A stretch of 64,000 bases of DNA from Paenibacillus sp. OK003 (GCF_900109515.1 NZ_FOBD01000001.1:248001-312000); one strand, 5' to 3'; counted from the stretch's first letter, positions 15,459 to 25,240 are shown. Numbers and translations: made by a program. The notes: generated by a model not told the origin, from the letters alone.

Positions 15459-16238
15459 ATGAATATTCAGGACCTCCCAATTGAAATAATAGAACAAATC
15501 GGAAAAGTTCAGAGAATTACTTTTCCCAGGCAAGGTCATACTTCTATCGTGGCTATTTTGGATACACCCGATAAAAAGTACGTGATCAAAAAGACAGAAA
15601 GAGATCTCTATAATAAATGGTTGTCAGAAGAATACAAGGTGCTTCGATCTCTTTATCATACGGGATTACCAGTTCCGCAAACATATTTATATCATGTCGA
15701 GAATGAATCGAGATGGCTTTTAATGGATTATATTGATGGAATAAGTTTGAGAGAATTTCTATCTATAGAGCCCGATCTCAAAGATAAAGAGAAAGCTATT
15801 TTTAACTTTGGACTTAGTTTAAAGAAAATACATGAATGTTCTTGCCCTATTGAATTATTGAACAATGATAGTCCTTGGTTAGATACAATGCTGAATAAAG
15901 CAGAATATAATCTAACCCACTTTGCAGTAGACGGATCAGAAGAACGACTTAAGCGATTGAAAAAAGTAAGACCTAAACCAATAGATAACACTTTGATTCA
16001 TGGCGATTTTACAATAGATAATGTATTAGTTAATAAATGTAATATAGTCGGAGTTATTGATTGGTCAGGAGCTGCGTACGGGGATCCAAGATATGATGTA
16101 GCATTGGCAATTAGACCAAAATATAATGCTTTCGATAATGATAGAGATAAAGAAATATTTTTTAACGGATATGGTAAGTTAAGAATAACGGATGAAGAGT
16201 ATAGCTACTTTGAAGACGGGTTATATAGCTTTTTTTAG
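15459..16238 (+). CDS. Aminoglycoside phosphotransferase family kinase
   Basis: A 259-residue APH-fold kinase. The catalytic loop is HGDFTIDNVLV (near 180) and the metal-binding segment GVIDWSGAAYGDPRYDVA (near 197). The N-lobe lysine is probably in YVIKK near 42. AAAGGATG precedes the ATG. The family covers aminoglycoside, macrolide and small-metabolite kinases, so antibiotic resistance is possible but unproven. Confidence 0.88.
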   Translation: MNIQDLPIEIIEQIGKVQRITFPRQGHTSIVAILDTPDKKYVIKKTERDLYNKWLSEEYKVLRSLYHTGLPVPQTYLYHVENESRWLLMDYIDGISLREFLSIEPDLKDKEKAIFNFGLSLKKIHECSCPIELLNNDSPWLDTMLNKAEYNLTHFAVDGSEERLKRLKKVRPKPIDNTLIHGDFTIDNVLVNKCNIVGVIDWSGAAYGDPRYDVALAIRPKYNAFDNDRDKEIFFNGYGKLRITDEEYSYFEDGLYSFF

Positions 16239-16300
16239 TATTGCTTCAAAAAGTGTTCCGATGCAGCCTTCTTAATATAAAAATCTAAAGGGTGAGCAAG

Positions 16301-16483
16301 ATGAAACAATTGAGACTTTTACTTCTGTCTAGCTGTTTATTTTACTTAGCTTCTTTCGCTTATGTAGTAATGGCAATAATTCAAAAGGAGAAGGTATTGT
16401 GGATTTCATTATTTGTTGTTTTCATTAGCTTGGGTTCGTTATATTTAAGTTTATACGCTAAAAAGAGAGCAGGGAATAAATAG
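16301..16483 (+). CDS. Small two-helix membrane protein
   Basis: A 60-residue protein with two hydrophobic segments (about 4-27 and 32-52) and a basic C-terminus (KKRAGNK). AAAGGGTGAGC precedes ATG 16301. No family is recognised. It follows the APH gene by 60 bases on the same strand. Confidence 0.55.
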   Translation: MKQLRLLLLSSCLFYLASFAYVVMAIIQKEKVLWISLFVVFISLGSLYLSLYAKKRAGNK

Positions 16484-16823
16484 TAATTAGCGCATTCAAA
16501 TTGGAGTTTAACAATCCTAGCTAACTGTTTTGGATCATAAATTAAACGTTCTAATCGAATGTTGGCAAGAAGGACTATATCTTCAAGGGATAATCCATGA
16601 CATGTCTAAATTCTCTCCTCACTAATTTTTTCCATATGCACGTAAATTCTATGCAAATAAGAAGGACGAGAATACCGAGCTGAGGTGAAAGAATGTTTGG
16701 CTGAAGAATGATGACATCTGGAAGTACAATACTACACTACACCCAAAGACAAGGGAAGAACTTGGAAATTTCATGAAGAAAAAACAACAATACTAAATAT
16801 AGTGAAGAAGGTGCACACTTTCA
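16484..16823. other. 340-base gap with gene debris
   Basis: No intact gene. On the + strand an open tail from about 16693 to 16797 ends in ELGNFMKKKQQY and a stop. On the - strand a short frame reads HGLSLEDIVLLANIRLERL but is interrupted by a stop. Both look like pieces of former small genes. No hairpin with a T-run or attC-like dyad was found. Confidence 0.4.
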
Positions 16824-17819
16824 TTGCTTAACCTAAAAATATCAAATAATAAAGCATTCATTGAACTGAATGAGTATGTTTCACAGGTAAAGAATAAAAT
16901 ATCTGCTACCGCTGCTGCGACATATATTATTCATAATGATCATATCGTGAATGAATGGTACTCAGGAGTACATGACAATTCTAAACATAGTCGATTAGTT
17001 GATGAGGAATCACAATTTAATGTTGCTTCAGTGCGAAAAACATTTTTAGGATTTGCTATTAGTCTTGCATTACTTGAAGATAAGGTCAGAAGTATAGATG
17101 ATCTTGTTGTGGACTACTTAAATGAGGTAGATAGGGACGCATTAAGGCATATAACAATACGACATTTGTTAACCCATACTCATGGTTTAAGTGATCTGCA
17201 TAATAGATTGTTTCTTCAAGGAACCGACTGGAAGTACAATAATACTGGTGTTAATCTGCTTACTGAGATTATTCGGAAAGTATATAAAATCCCTTTATCA
17301 CAATTACTCGAAGAGCGTTTATTCTCACCTATGGGCTTTAGCCAAACAGGATGGAGAAAGGAAAATAATGAAAAATTAGTATGGCTTAATGAACAATATA
17401 AGGATGATCTAGGTAACCAAGCCAACTTATTTATGAGCACAAAGGAACTGGCATTTTGGGGTTATCTGCATTTGAATAAGGGAGCTATAAATGGGAAGCA
17501 GATACTTCCTAAAGAAATATTTGAGCAAACAACCACTATTATTAGTCCTCCTGATCTGGAACAACAATTGCCGAGAAACGGTTTTTTTTGGTTTGTGCAA
17601 GATGAGCCACGGGCTAATACAGAATTAGGTGATAAACTTCCACACGGTTCTTTTCAGTCTCTGGGTGCCACTGGATGTGCCTGTCTTGTCATTCCTAAGT
17701 GTAAAACTGTAGCGGTAAGAATGTATAATCAGACTGGACAAAATCCGTTAGGGTACGACTATCTTGAGGATATTAAAACATTTGGGGATTTGGTCTGTAA
17801 GTACATAGAAGATCTATAA
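16824..17819 (+). CDS. Class C beta-lactamase-fold serine hydrolase
   Basis: A 331-residue serine hydrolase of the beta-lactamase/DD-peptidase/esterase superfamily. SVRK (near 69-72) gives the nucleophile serine and lysine of the SxxK motif, and YNNT (near 139) stands for the YxN motif. HLLTHTHGLSD is the typical following segment, and HGSF (near 275) may be the KTG-equivalent. It starts at TTG 16824 after GAAGAAGG. There is no signal peptide, so a cytosolic esterase-like role is more likely than a secreted beta-lactamase. Confidence 0.82.
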   Translation: MLNLKISNNKAFIELNEYVSQVKNKISATAAATYIIHNDHIVNEWYSGVHDNSKHSRLVDEESQFNVASVRKTFLGFAISLALLEDKVRSIDDLVVDYLNEVDRDALRHITIRHLLTHTHGLSDLHNRLFLQGTDWKYNNTGVNLLTEIIRKVYKIPLSQLLEERLFSPMGFSQTGWRKENNEKLVWLNEQYKDDLGNQANLFMSTKELAFWGYLHLNKGAINGKQILPKEIFEQTTTIISPPDLEQQLPRNGFFWFVQDEPRANTELGDKLPHGSFQSLGATGCACLVIPKCKTVAVRMYNQTGQNPLGYDYLEDIKTFGDLVCKYIEDL

Positions 17820-17955
17820 ACCGTGAACTTGGCTTAAATGATAATGATAAATTTTTACTGGATAAGAATATATGTTCTGATATAATTGAACTGAGAATAG
17901 TAAATCTCTTCCTCTAAATTTGGTTACAAATAAAAACAGTGAGGTGAGTGACAAG

Positions 17956-18483
17956 ATGGAACAAAGGAATGCGCCAGAGGTAAGAATTGAACTATGGGAC
18001 GAAGGAGATCTAGGTTTGCTTCGCCAATTAAATTCGCCTGAGATGACAGTACACTTCGGAGGACCAGAGATTGAGGAGAAAATCTTAGCTCGTCATAAGC
18101 GCTATTATGAAATTGCACAAAATGGAACCGGGAAAATGTTTAAAATCCTCTTGCTTCCGCATCTTGAAGTCGTGGGTAGTGTAGGGTATTGGGATCAGAC
18201 CTGGAAAGAAGAATCTATTTACGAGATAGGTTGGAGTGTTTTATCTGAATATCAAGGTAGAGGAATAGCGACAGAAGCAACAGCGAAGGCCATAGCTTCT
18301 ATCCGTTCTGAAAAGAAGAAACATAAATTCATTCATGCTTTTCCTAAAACCAAGAATCCCGCTTCGAATGCCATTTGTCGCAAGCTGGGCTTTTCGTATA
18401 TTGGTGAGTGTGATTTTGAATACCCTGTGGGGTCGACCATACGATGTAACGACTGGAGATTGGCAGTGGGGGAAAATGAATAA
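17956..18483 (+). CDS. GNAT acetyltransferase
   Basis: About 175 residues of a RimJ/RimL-type GNAT. IGWSVLSEYQGRGIATEA is the acetyl-CoA-binding loop (near 95-112), and NPASNAICRKLGFSYIGE follows. GAGGTGAGTG precedes ATG 17956; an in-frame GTG 17945 is possible. Substrate unknown. Confidence 0.88.
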   Translation: MEQRNAPEVRIELWDEGDLGLLRQLNSPEMTVHFGGPEIEEKILARHKRYYEIAQNGTGKMFKILLLPHLEVVGSVGYWDQTWKEESIYEIGWSVLSEYQGRGIATEATAKAIASIRSEKKKHKFIHAFPKTKNPASNAICRKLGFSYIGECDFEYPVGSTIRCNDWRLAVGENE

Positions 18484-18585
18484 TAGCTGTGGCTTATCTT
18501 AGCAGAGGTATCTGTCATTGATATCCAACGTTTAACGCATATAATAATTATCGAATATTTGATGGACAGAGAGGAGAGAAGATCG

Positions 18586-19302
18586 ATGGTTAAAAAATCG
18601 GTGACAACGCTTTTCTCCATCTTAATTGTAGTGGTGTTAACCGGCTGTTTAGGGCAACCCAACGTTGAACCATCGTTGAATTCTTCGTCTCAGGAATTGG
18701 TTGTCAAGGAGAAGATTGAAGAAAGCGAGGCAGGTGCATTTAAACCTTCTGACATTATCACGGAAGAAGAAAAAGAAGAAGAACTTACGCATATGCCGGA
18801 TGCTCACACAATTGAAGGGGTGGAGTTATCGATTTTGGTCGGGGATGAAGTCAAATTGGAAACCTCATTGGAGCACGAAAAGGTGACGGTTGATGGGATG
18901 GAATACTCGATTAAGCCATATGGTGTGACCTTTGGTTTGCGGAAGGATATGGGCGAACCTGTAGTTAAGGATGAGAAAATTGTTTTTACAACAGATTTAT
19001 CCGGAGAAGCAATAATATCCTATGAAGTAATAGAGAATACGACTTTGAATGAAGCAGTGGAGAGGGAGCTTCAAGATCGAGAGGGCTCTTTCTATGGTGA
19101 GTTTATTGAGACTAACTCGAATGGCGGCCTGAAGGGCAAACACAACCAATATAAAGATGATTCTGTCTTTTCCGGTGTCTTTTATTATGAGTTCGATCGG
19201 CATGTTCTTCGGATTGAGTATCGTTGTGTGATCGCCTCCGTCGACGTAATGGTTCGAATCATAAATGAAACCGTGGATTCAGTAAAGAAGAGTGAATGGT
19301 AG
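18586..19302 (+). CDS. Lipoprotein of unknown function
   Basis: A 238-residue exported lipoprotein. A basic start (MVKKS), a hydrophobic core and the lipobox VLTGC place the lipidated cysteine near residue 21. A Ser/Glu-rich linker and a poly-Glu run (EEEKEEEL) follow. The rest looks like a beta-rich folded domain without a known motif. GAGGAGAG precedes ATG 18586. Attachment to the outer face of the membrane is predicted; function unknown. Confidence 0.7.
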   Translation: MVKKSVTTLFSILIVVVLTGCLGQPNVEPSLNSSSQELVVKEKIEESEAGAFKPSDIITEEEKEEELTHMPDAHTIEGVELSILVGDEVKLETSLEHEKVTVDGMEYSIKPYGVTFGLRKDMGEPVVKDEKIVFTTDLSGEAIISYEVIENTTLNEAVERELQDREGSFYGEFIETNSNGGLKGKHNQYKDDSVFSGVFYYEFDRHVLRIEYRCVIASVDVMVRIINETVDSVKKSEW

Positions 19303-19344
19303 AGACGCAAATTGAAACTACTTAAACCATTAAGGAGAACTAAA

Positions 19345-19673
19345 ATGTCGCAGTTTCCCAAGTTAGAAACAAAAAGACTTGTATTAAGAGAGCTATCACA
19401 GAATGATTCCCCTCATTGGATATAAACTCACACCAGAATATTGGCATCAAGGTATTATGACTGAGGTAGTTGAAAAGGTAATTGAATATGGCTTCAATAA
19501 TCTTGGCTTAAACCGAATTGAAGCATTTGTAGAACCAGAGAATGTGGGATCAAGAAAGGTTCTTGAGAAAATCGGCTTCAGAGAAGAAGGCATATTGAAG
19601 GGGAATTATTATTGGAAGAATTGTTGATAATGCCATTTATGCATTTCTTAAGCAAGATTTTAAAGTTCATTAA
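19345..19673 (+). pseudogene. GNAT acetyltransferase, internal deletion plus frameshift
   Basis: The gene begins MSQFPKLETKRLVLRELSQND after an AAGGAG site but runs into a stop at once. The C-terminal half resumes in another frame at TPEYWHQGIMTEVVEKVIEY and continues through NVGSRKVLEKIGF. A second shift near 19622 separates YYWKN from DNAIYAFLKQDFK. The middle third of the RimJ-type domain is gone. Confidence 0.8.
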
Positions 19674-19698
19674 TTAATATCGAAAGAAGGATAACCAG

Positions 19699-20217
19699 AT
19701 GATTACAATTCGATTTGTTTCAAATGAGGATATCCCACACATTCAATCCATAGCTCATGAAACATGGAATTATACTTATAAAGGCATATACTCTGAAGCT
19801 TACATTCAAAACTTTCTAACTAGAGCATATTCAATTGAGAATTTAAGTCGAACAGTCGAGAGAGATCTTCAAAGTGCCAAACGGAGTTTTTTAATAGCTG
19901 AATATAATGGCGAAGTCGTTGGATATGCTCAAACAAGACAAGTGAATGAAGAAGAATACGAATTGCTAAGAATCTATATACGACCTGAATATCACAAAAT
20001 GGGAATAGGTAAAGAGTTTATTAAGAGATTCATTCAAATTTTAAAGCCGATAAATAAAATGTTTGCCTGGGTAGGGAAAGAGAATCATAGAGGAAGGACA
20101 TTTTATGAGAAAAGTGGATTTAAAGAAATAGAAGAAATGATCGAAACCATAGAAGGGCACAGTAAAACGCAAGTTAAATATGAATTGGAAATCTCCAAGG
20201 GAAAGGTGGTTTCATAG
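19699..20217 (+). CDS. GNAT acetyltransferase
   Basis: A 172-residue GNAT. LLRIYIRPEYHKMGIGKEFI is the strand and acetyl-CoA loop (near 93-112), followed by NHRGRTFYEKSGFKEI. AGAAGGATAACC precedes the ATG. The stop TAG lies directly before the next ATG, so translation is coupled to the P-loop kinase gene. Confidence 0.88.
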   Translation: MITIRFVSNEDIPHIQSIAHETWNYTYKGIYSEAYIQNFLTRAYSIENLSRTVERDLQSAKRSFLIAEYNGEVVGYAQTRQVNEEEYELLRIYIRPEYHKMGIGKEFIKRFIQILKPINKMFAWVGKENHRGRTFYEKSGFKEIEEMIETIEGHSKTQVKYELEISKGKVVS

Positions 20218-20742
20218 ATGTTTTTTCTTCAAATGTCGGGATTTCCTGGTTCCGGTAAGTCAACTCTTTCAAGAAGGATCGCTAAAATTACGGGTGCCAT
20301 AATTATTGATCATGATATCTCGAAGTCTTCCATATTAAAATCCATTGGGGATAGTAATTTAGAATTAAAAGTTTTAGGTATGACTTCATATAATATTGAT
20401 TGGGCCCTGATAGAGTTTTATCTCTCCCAAAGCTATGACGTAATATTCGATACTCCATGCTTTTATTCTGAGATGATTGAAAGAGGTTCGTCATTAAGTA
20501 AGAAGTATAATGCTAATTATAAGTACGTTGAATGTTACCTGAATGACTATCAGGAAATAAGTAAAAGATTACAACATCGAGAACGGATGATAAGTCAGAT
20601 TTCGGATACATCTGAAGAAGAGTTTAAAAATAATGTTGATGAAAGTAAGAGACCTAACCATATTCAATGTTTGCGTGTTGATTCGTCACAACCTATAGAG
20701 AAGTATTTAAATAACGTTTTAAATTATATTAATAAAGAATAA
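20218..20742 (+). CDS. P-loop AAA/zeta-toxin-like small kinase
   Basis: A 174-residue P-loop protein. Walker A is GFPGSGKST (near 8-16), IIIDHD follows near 32, and a Walker B-like hydrophobic strand YDVIFDTPC appears near 73. An R-rich lid (RLQHRERM) is near 118. It resembles ATP-dependent small-molecule kinases. It starts one base after the preceding GNAT stop. Function unknown. Confidence 0.78.
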   Translation: MFFLQMSGFPGSGKSTLSRRIAKITGAIIIDHDISKSSILKSIGDSNLELKVLGMTSYNIDWALIEFYLSQSYDVIFDTPCFYSEMIERGSSLSKKYNANYKYVECYLNDYQEISKRLQHRERMISQISDTSEEEFKNNVDESKRPNHIQCLRVDSSQPIEKYLNNVLNYINKE

Positions 20743-20851
20743 GTGATGTCTCGTGAAATCGAAGATTCAATGAGAAAAAATGCAAACGCTTTAAAACACT
20801 TCCAACAATCGTGACTCAAGAATAAAGAAAGAAGGCTGAATTTGAAGGTGC

Positions 20852-20879
20852 TTGACATCTTATTACATTTGAATATTCC
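20852..20879 (+). promoter_or_regulatory. Candidate sigma-A promoter
   Basis: TTGACA (20852-20857), a 16-base spacer and TATTCC (20874-20879) lie ahead of the alpha/beta hydrolase gene. The -35 is perfect and the -10 is poor, so this is only a candidate. Confidence 0.35.
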
Positions 20880-21040
20880 AGAATGTATATGGTTCAATCG
20901 TGAATACATTATTTTTAGCAAAACCGATTGGTGGAGAAATTAAATATTGTTTAAGGCCGGACAAAATATGTGAAGAACTGAGTCGCTTAAACTTTACGAT
21001 TTTTTCAATATATAACTACATAAAGAATAATGGAGAGCTA

Positions 21041-21772
21041 ATGGATAATCACTATGAACAACTAATTGCGGGGATCCCTTGTATATGGATTAGGCCTAAC
21101 TGTCAATCTAGAGGGATACTCATTTTATATCATGGATGGGTTTCAAACATTAAGGATTACATTTTCTTTGGTTCATTGATTTCTGATTGGGGATACACGG
21201 TTATCATACCTGAAATTTCATATCACGGTACCAGAGGGGAACTTAACTATTTTGATCCTAAAGTAATACAAAAATATTTTTGGGAAGTCGTTATTCAGAC
21301 AGTTGAAGAGGCTGGAGATTTTATTTCTGAATTAACCTTACATGACAAGATAGTGGGAGTGGTCGGTAATTCTACTGGCGGTTTTGCAGCTGCAGGTGTT
21401 TATGCAAATAACATAAGTATTAAATCTGCAATAATAATGAACGGTTCGTGCGCTTGGGAAAGGTTTGAAGAACACATCTGTGAAAGAGATATAAGAACAC
21501 CTTGGACTTCAATAGATAGGGATAGAATCTTAAAGCTAGATCCGGCTAAATTAACAAGGAATATGAAGAATAAAGCGATGCTTATTTTGCATGGAACAGA
21601 AGATACAACTATTCCAATTGATAGTCAGAAGTATTTTATGAAGGTTATTGAACAGAACAATATACTAAATAATTCAGTGCATTTTGTTGAGTACTCCAAA
21701 GTAAATCATCAAATTACTTTAAGCATGTTAGAAGAATCTAAGAGATGGTTAGATGAGCGAACACATATTTAA
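21041..21772 (+). CDS. Alpha/beta hydrolase
   Basis: About 243 residues of an alpha/beta hydrolase. The nucleophile elbow is VGNSTGGF (GxSxG type, near 107-111), with a late HGTEDTTIP segment (acid) and KVNHQIT (catalytic histidine). The frame is open from GTG 20900, but GGAGAG five bases before ATG 21041 supports that start; the upstream 47 codons could be an extension. Its family resembles YitV-like esterases. Confidence 0.8.
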   Translation: MDNHYEQLIAGIPCIWIRPNCQSRGILILYHGWVSNIKDYIFFGSLISDWGYTVIIPEISYHGTRGELNYFDPKVIQKYFWEVVIQTVEEAGDFISELTLHDKIVGVVGNSTGGFAAAGVYANNISIKSAIIMNGSCAWERFEEHICERDIRTPWTSIDRDRILKLDPAKLTRNMKNKAMLILHGTEDTTIPIDSQKYFMKVIEQNNILNNSVHFVEYSKVNHQITLSMLEESKRWLDERTHI

Positions 21773-21808
21773 AATCCTGAAAATACTAGTAGCTGCTTAT
21801 AATAAAAT

Positions 21809-21880
21809 AGTCCCTTATAAGGGCATTTGCACCTCCAGGTCTGGCAGGAGTTTGAGGAATATTAGAAGAACTAATTGGCA
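21809..21880 (+). repeat. Possible attC-like repeat fragment
   Basis: GGTCTGGCAGGAGTTTGAGG with AATATTAGAAG resembles the R3 central region (GGTCTGGCAGAGGAGTAATC then GTGGAAG). It lies between the hydrolase and the DinB gene. Outer boxes are absent; only the centre is recognisable. Confidence 0.35.
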
Positions 21881-21922
21881 GTGGTTGTAGATTAGATCAA
21901 AATTATAGACTGGAGTGTCCTC

Positions 21923-22441
21923 ATGGTCCTCATGGAAATTGAATTAGAAGTAATTCAGAGTATGTTAGTGAAATTTATATCTGAAAGAAAATGGACTCTC
22001 CAAGCCATCTCACAATTATCAGAAGAAGATATCACATGGTCACCAAATCAAGAAAGTAATAGTATTGCAAATCTCGTTGCACATATAAGAGGTTGTGTTC
22101 ACTCAAGAATTGAAACGATATTTTATGATATTGCTGATTCAAGAGACAGGGATAAGGAATTTGAATTAGGACTTAAAATGTCGATAGAAGAAGCCTATAA
22201 CATGACCAAGGAATCATTCGATATTATCATTCAATATCTCGAACACCTCAGTTTCAACCCAAACTTGTTGTTATCTCAACCTTTCATTAATCGTCCCCCT
22301 CTTACATTCAGTCAAGTAAATAATGAAACAACGGTTTTGAATCTAATGATCGCAATGGTAAGAGAAATTCACTATCACACGGGTCAAATCATATATGCAG
22401 CCAAAACAAGGAAAGGAGAGCTAGTTTGGCAATACGATTGA
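21923..22441 (+). CDS. DinB family protein
   Basis: A 172-residue DinB-fold protein. Metal-ligand type histidines are in NLVAHIRGCVHSRIE (near 53) and in REIHYHTGQIIYAAK near the C-terminus. CTGGAGTG precedes ATG 21923; ATG 21932 is an alternative. It is related to DUF1572-type members, whose activity is unknown. Confidence 0.82.
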   Translation: MVLMEIELEVIQSMLVKFISERKWTLQAISQLSEEDITWSPNQESNSIANLVAHIRGCVHSRIETIFYDIADSRDRDKEFELGLKMSIEEAYNMTKESFDIIIQYLEHLSFNPNLLLSQPFINRPPLTFSQVNNETTVLNLMIAMVREIHYHTGQIIYAAKTRKGELVWQYD

Positions 22442-22484
22442 TATCAACAGAACGCAATAGAAAACGTCTAATCCAAAAAAGGAG

Positions 22485-22916
22485 ATGGCACCTATCTATT
22501 CTTGTAGATCTCTAATGAATGAAGACTTAAAAAGTATAAGTTCTTTTCCTCAGTCAAAGGAAGAATTGTTTTATATTAGTCCTCGGTTTAAATATCCTTT
22601 AACACCAGATCAAATATTAAAGCTTCTTGAGAATCGATACGAACCAACAGTTATTGTTGATGAGGAGTCAGGTCAAGTTGTAGCTTATGCCAATTTATAT
22701 GACTATAAAGATGATGTATGTTGTTTAGGTAACGTCATTGTATCGAAGGATTTTAGAGGAAAAGGTGCTGCTAATTATTATTTGTTGAAAACGATGATAA
22801 TGAAGGCGAAATCGATTTATAAAGTTAAACACTTATTATTATCATGTCATAGTACGAATTCAAGAGGTCTAGCATTTTATCACAAGCAAGGATTAAACCC
22901 ATTGATATGCGAATAA
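22485..22916 (+). CDS. GNAT acetyltransferase
   Basis: A 143-residue GNAT. LGNVIVSKDFRGKGAANYYL is the acetyl-CoA loop (near 80-99), followed by STNSRGLAFYHKQGL. AAAAGGAG is only two bases from the ATG, so translation may start weakly here or at ATG 22515. The start is uncertain. Confidence 0.8.
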   Translation: MAPIYSCRSLMNEDLKSISSFPQSKEELFYISPRFKYPLTPDQILKLLENRYEPTVIVDEESGQVVAYANLYDYKDDVCCLGNVIVSKDFRGKGAANYYLLKTMIMKAKSIYKVKHLLLSCHSTNSRGLAFYHKQGLNPLICE

Positions 22917-23072
22917 CGGAATTAGAAGAACAAAAAATATTAACTGTACTAATGAAGTTAGAAATTTAGAATGCATTCAAGAAGAACGAAACCGCATATT
23001 ATACGTGTAATGTTGGGAACTAACATAGAAGCAAAACATTAAATTAGCTTCAATAACGGAGGATGATATGAA

Positions 23073-23546
23073 ATGGAAGTCTCATTATCCAAAGCAGGTC
23101 TTAAAGAAGCTTCAATCATTCACGAAATGCAAATAAAAGCATTCATGCCTCTATTAAATAAATATAAAGACTATGAAACAAGCCCAGCAAATCAAACGGT
23201 AGAACAAATAGAAGATCGAATAAATCAAAGCTATACAGATTATTACCTAATAAGAGAAGCAAATATTCCTGTGGGGGCCATTAGAATAGTAAAAAAGGAG
23301 AATAAAATCTATCGAGTAAGCCCTGTATTTATTTTACCCGACTACCAAGGGAGAGGGATTGCACAAAAAGTATTTTCAATGATTGAAGATAGATATAGCG
23401 ATGCGAGAATATGGGAGTTGGCTACAATCTCAGAAGAGCAGAGGAATTGTTACCTTTATGAGAAATTAGGATATAGACAGAAGGGAGATACGAAACAAAT
23501 TAACGACAAGATGACAATTGTGATTTATGAAAAATGCATGATTTAG
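23073..23546 (+). CDS. GNAT acetyltransferase
   Basis: A 157-residue GNAT. VSPVFILPDYQGRGIAQKVF forms the beta-strand and CoA loop (near 83-102), and NCYLYEKLGYRQKGD is the C-terminal unit. GGAGG precedes the start by about nine bases. Substrate unknown. Confidence 0.88.
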   Translation: MEVSLSKAGLKEASIIHEMQIKAFMPLLNKYKDYETSPANQTVEQIEDRINQSYTDYYLIREANIPVGAIRIVKKENKIYRVSPVFILPDYQGRGIAQKVFSMIEDRYSDARIWELATISEEQRNCYLYEKLGYRQKGDTKQINDKMTIVIYEKCMI

Positions 23547-23690
23547 GTAATCAAGAAAAAGGTCAAAACATTGAAACTGATGAGCAGTTGAGATTTATTT
23601 ATGGAGAATTCATTAGATTTTTCTGATGTTGATCGTGCTGGAATTAAGTATTACTTGAATCATCAAGGGTTTTGAGAGGAGCTGGGATTG

Positions 23691-24113
23691 ATGGATTTTA
23701 TATATGGAGAATACCTTATCAGTGATAACAAAGAACTTATGGACATTCATGCGGTGAAGGGTTTCTTATCTAGAAGCTATTGGGCCAATAAGAGATCCAA
23801 TGAAAAAATTGAAAAGTCCATTCATTCTTCAATATGTTTTGGGATTTATAAAGAAGAAGTTCAAGTTGGTTTTGCAAGGGTTGTCACAGATGATGCGACA
23901 ATGTATTGGCTTTGTGATGTTTTTATTCATGAGGAATATAGGGGCCAAGGACTTGGTAAGAAACTAATTGAAGTGATTACACAATCGGATCGCTTTAAAG
24001 ATTTAATGGGGTTACTCGGAACATTGGATGCACATGAATTATATGAACAATATCAATTTAATAGAAATAGTGAACGATTTATGATAAGACTTCCTGATTA
24101 TTTGAGGGCGTGA
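23691..24113 (+). CDS. GNAT acetyltransferase
   Basis: A 140-residue GNAT. LCDVFIHEEYRGQGLGKKLI is the CoA loop (near 84-103), with a shorter C-terminal part (HELYEQYQF). GAGAGGAGC precedes the ATG. The stop overlaps the start region of the next small membrane protein gene (GTGATGACTATG). Confidence 0.88.
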   Translation: MDFIYGEYLISDNKELMDIHAVKGFLSRSYWANKRSNEKIEKSIHSSICFGIYKEEVQVGFARVVTDDATMYWLCDVFIHEEYRGQGLGKKLIEVITQSDRFKDLMGLLGTLDAHELYEQYQFNRNSERFMIRLPDYLRA

Positions 24114-24118
24114 TGACT

Positions 24119-24343
24119 ATGAAGAAAGCTATTTTTTTTCTTTCTTTGATCATTGGAATCGTTTTTATAGCCCTTGGGGTACTACCAGTTATTTTTGACC
24201 ATCCATACAATGATGAACCAAACTCCGGGCCGGCAAGCTTTTGGGAAATGATTCTAATCATTAGTTACGAACAATGGATATTGTTTCTGATTGTTGGTCT
24301 GATATTAAGTCTGTTCCCTGCGTTAAAGCTACGGAAGACATGA
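24119..24343 (+). CDS. Small two-helix membrane protein
   Basis: A 74-residue protein with two transmembrane segments (about 4-26 and 48-67), joined by a polar Asn/Pro/Ser loop and ending in KLRKT. ATG 24119 is chosen, with in-frame GTG 24110 and ATG 24113 upstream. It is coupled to the preceding GNAT gene. No family recognised. Confidence 0.55.
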   Translation: MKKAIFFLSLIIGIVFIALGVLPVIFDHPYNDEPNSGPASFWEMILIISYEQWILFLIVGLILSLFPALKLRKT

Positions 24344-24358
24344 AGGGGGATTTTATCA

Positions 24359-24775
24359 ATGTACAAACTTAAAACAAAAGAAACAGACAACAGTGTCATT
24401 GAATTTATTGAAAGTGTTGATAGTCCCAAAAAACGTGAAGACGCGTATCAACTATTGGATATTTTCACTGAAACAACAGGGCATAAAGCAAAGATGTGGG
24501 GACCGAGTATTATTGGATTCGGCGCCTATCATTATAAATATGGTCACGAAGGAGATGCACCACTGGTGGGCTTTTCTCCTCGAAAAGCAAAAATCAGTTT
24601 GTATTTTGCTACAGGTGATGCCGAGCGAGAGAATCTATTAAAAGACTTTGGAAAACATACGACAGGAAAAGCATGTGTATACGTCAATAAAGTTGCAGAT
24701 ATCAATCTAGATGTATTACAAGCATTGATCAACCAATCCATCAGGTTTTTGAAAGAAACCTATCCGGATCATTAA
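24359..24775 (+). CDS. DUF1801 domain-containing protein
   Basis: A 138-residue YdhG-like/DUF1801 protein. The segment GHKAKMWGPSIIGFGAYHYK (near 40-59) is the family signature, and the C-terminal half contains GKACVYVNK. GAAGGGGGAT precedes the ATG. Function unknown; the fold resembles frataxin-like small proteins. Confidence 0.85.
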   Translation: MYKLKTKETDNSVIEFIESVDSPKKREDAYQLLDIFTETTGHKAKMWGPSIIGFGAYHYKYGHEGDAPLVGFSPRKAKISLYFATGDAERENLLKDFGKHTTGKACVYVNKVADINLDVLQALINQSIRFLKETYPDH

Positions 24776-24808
24776 TTCCTGTTCACTGTTATTATTGGAG
24801 GTTACGTG

Positions 24809-25240
24809 ATGAAAGAAGAGAACATTCATATACGTTGGGCGAACGAAAATGATGCAGAGGACCTTCTTAAGCTCAATGATGCTTTTAATGGAGTAGGTAC
24901 ATCTGTAGAAGAAGTAATAGATAGCCTTGCTTTATCTAATGAGTTGATTGCTCTAGCTGTGATTGACGATCAGGCAGTTGGATTCGCCTGTGCTCAATAT
25001 TTTAAATCTTTTTGTTATCGTGCACTCCAGGGAGAAATCACAGAAATGTATATTGCCGAAGTTGCCCGGAGAAGAGGATTGGCTACGATGCTAATTGCTT
25101 TTATAGAGGAGGAACTTAGAGAACGAGGTGTTACCCGTGTAAAGATTCTGACAGGCCCAAGAAATGAAATGGCTATAAAGACATACGCAAAATCAAACTA
25201 TGCGAGAACGGAAGAAGTATTGCTACAAAAGAAACTATGA
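24809..25240 (+). CDS. GNAT acetyltransferase (AAC-like)
   Basis: A 143-residue GNAT resembling small aminoglycoside-type acetyltransferases. It has ITEMYIAEVARRRGLATMLI (near 77-96) with the CoA loop, followed by TGPRNEMAIKTYAKSNYA. TTGGAGGTTACGTG precedes the ATG. Whether it modifies an antibiotic cannot be told. Confidence 0.85.
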   Translation: MKEENIHIRWANENDAEDLLKLNDAFNGVGTSVEEVIDSLALSNELIALAVIDDQAVGFACAQYFKSFCYRALQGEITEMYIAEVARRRGLATMLIAFIEEELRERGVTRVKILTGPRNEMAIKTYAKSNYARTEEVLLQKKL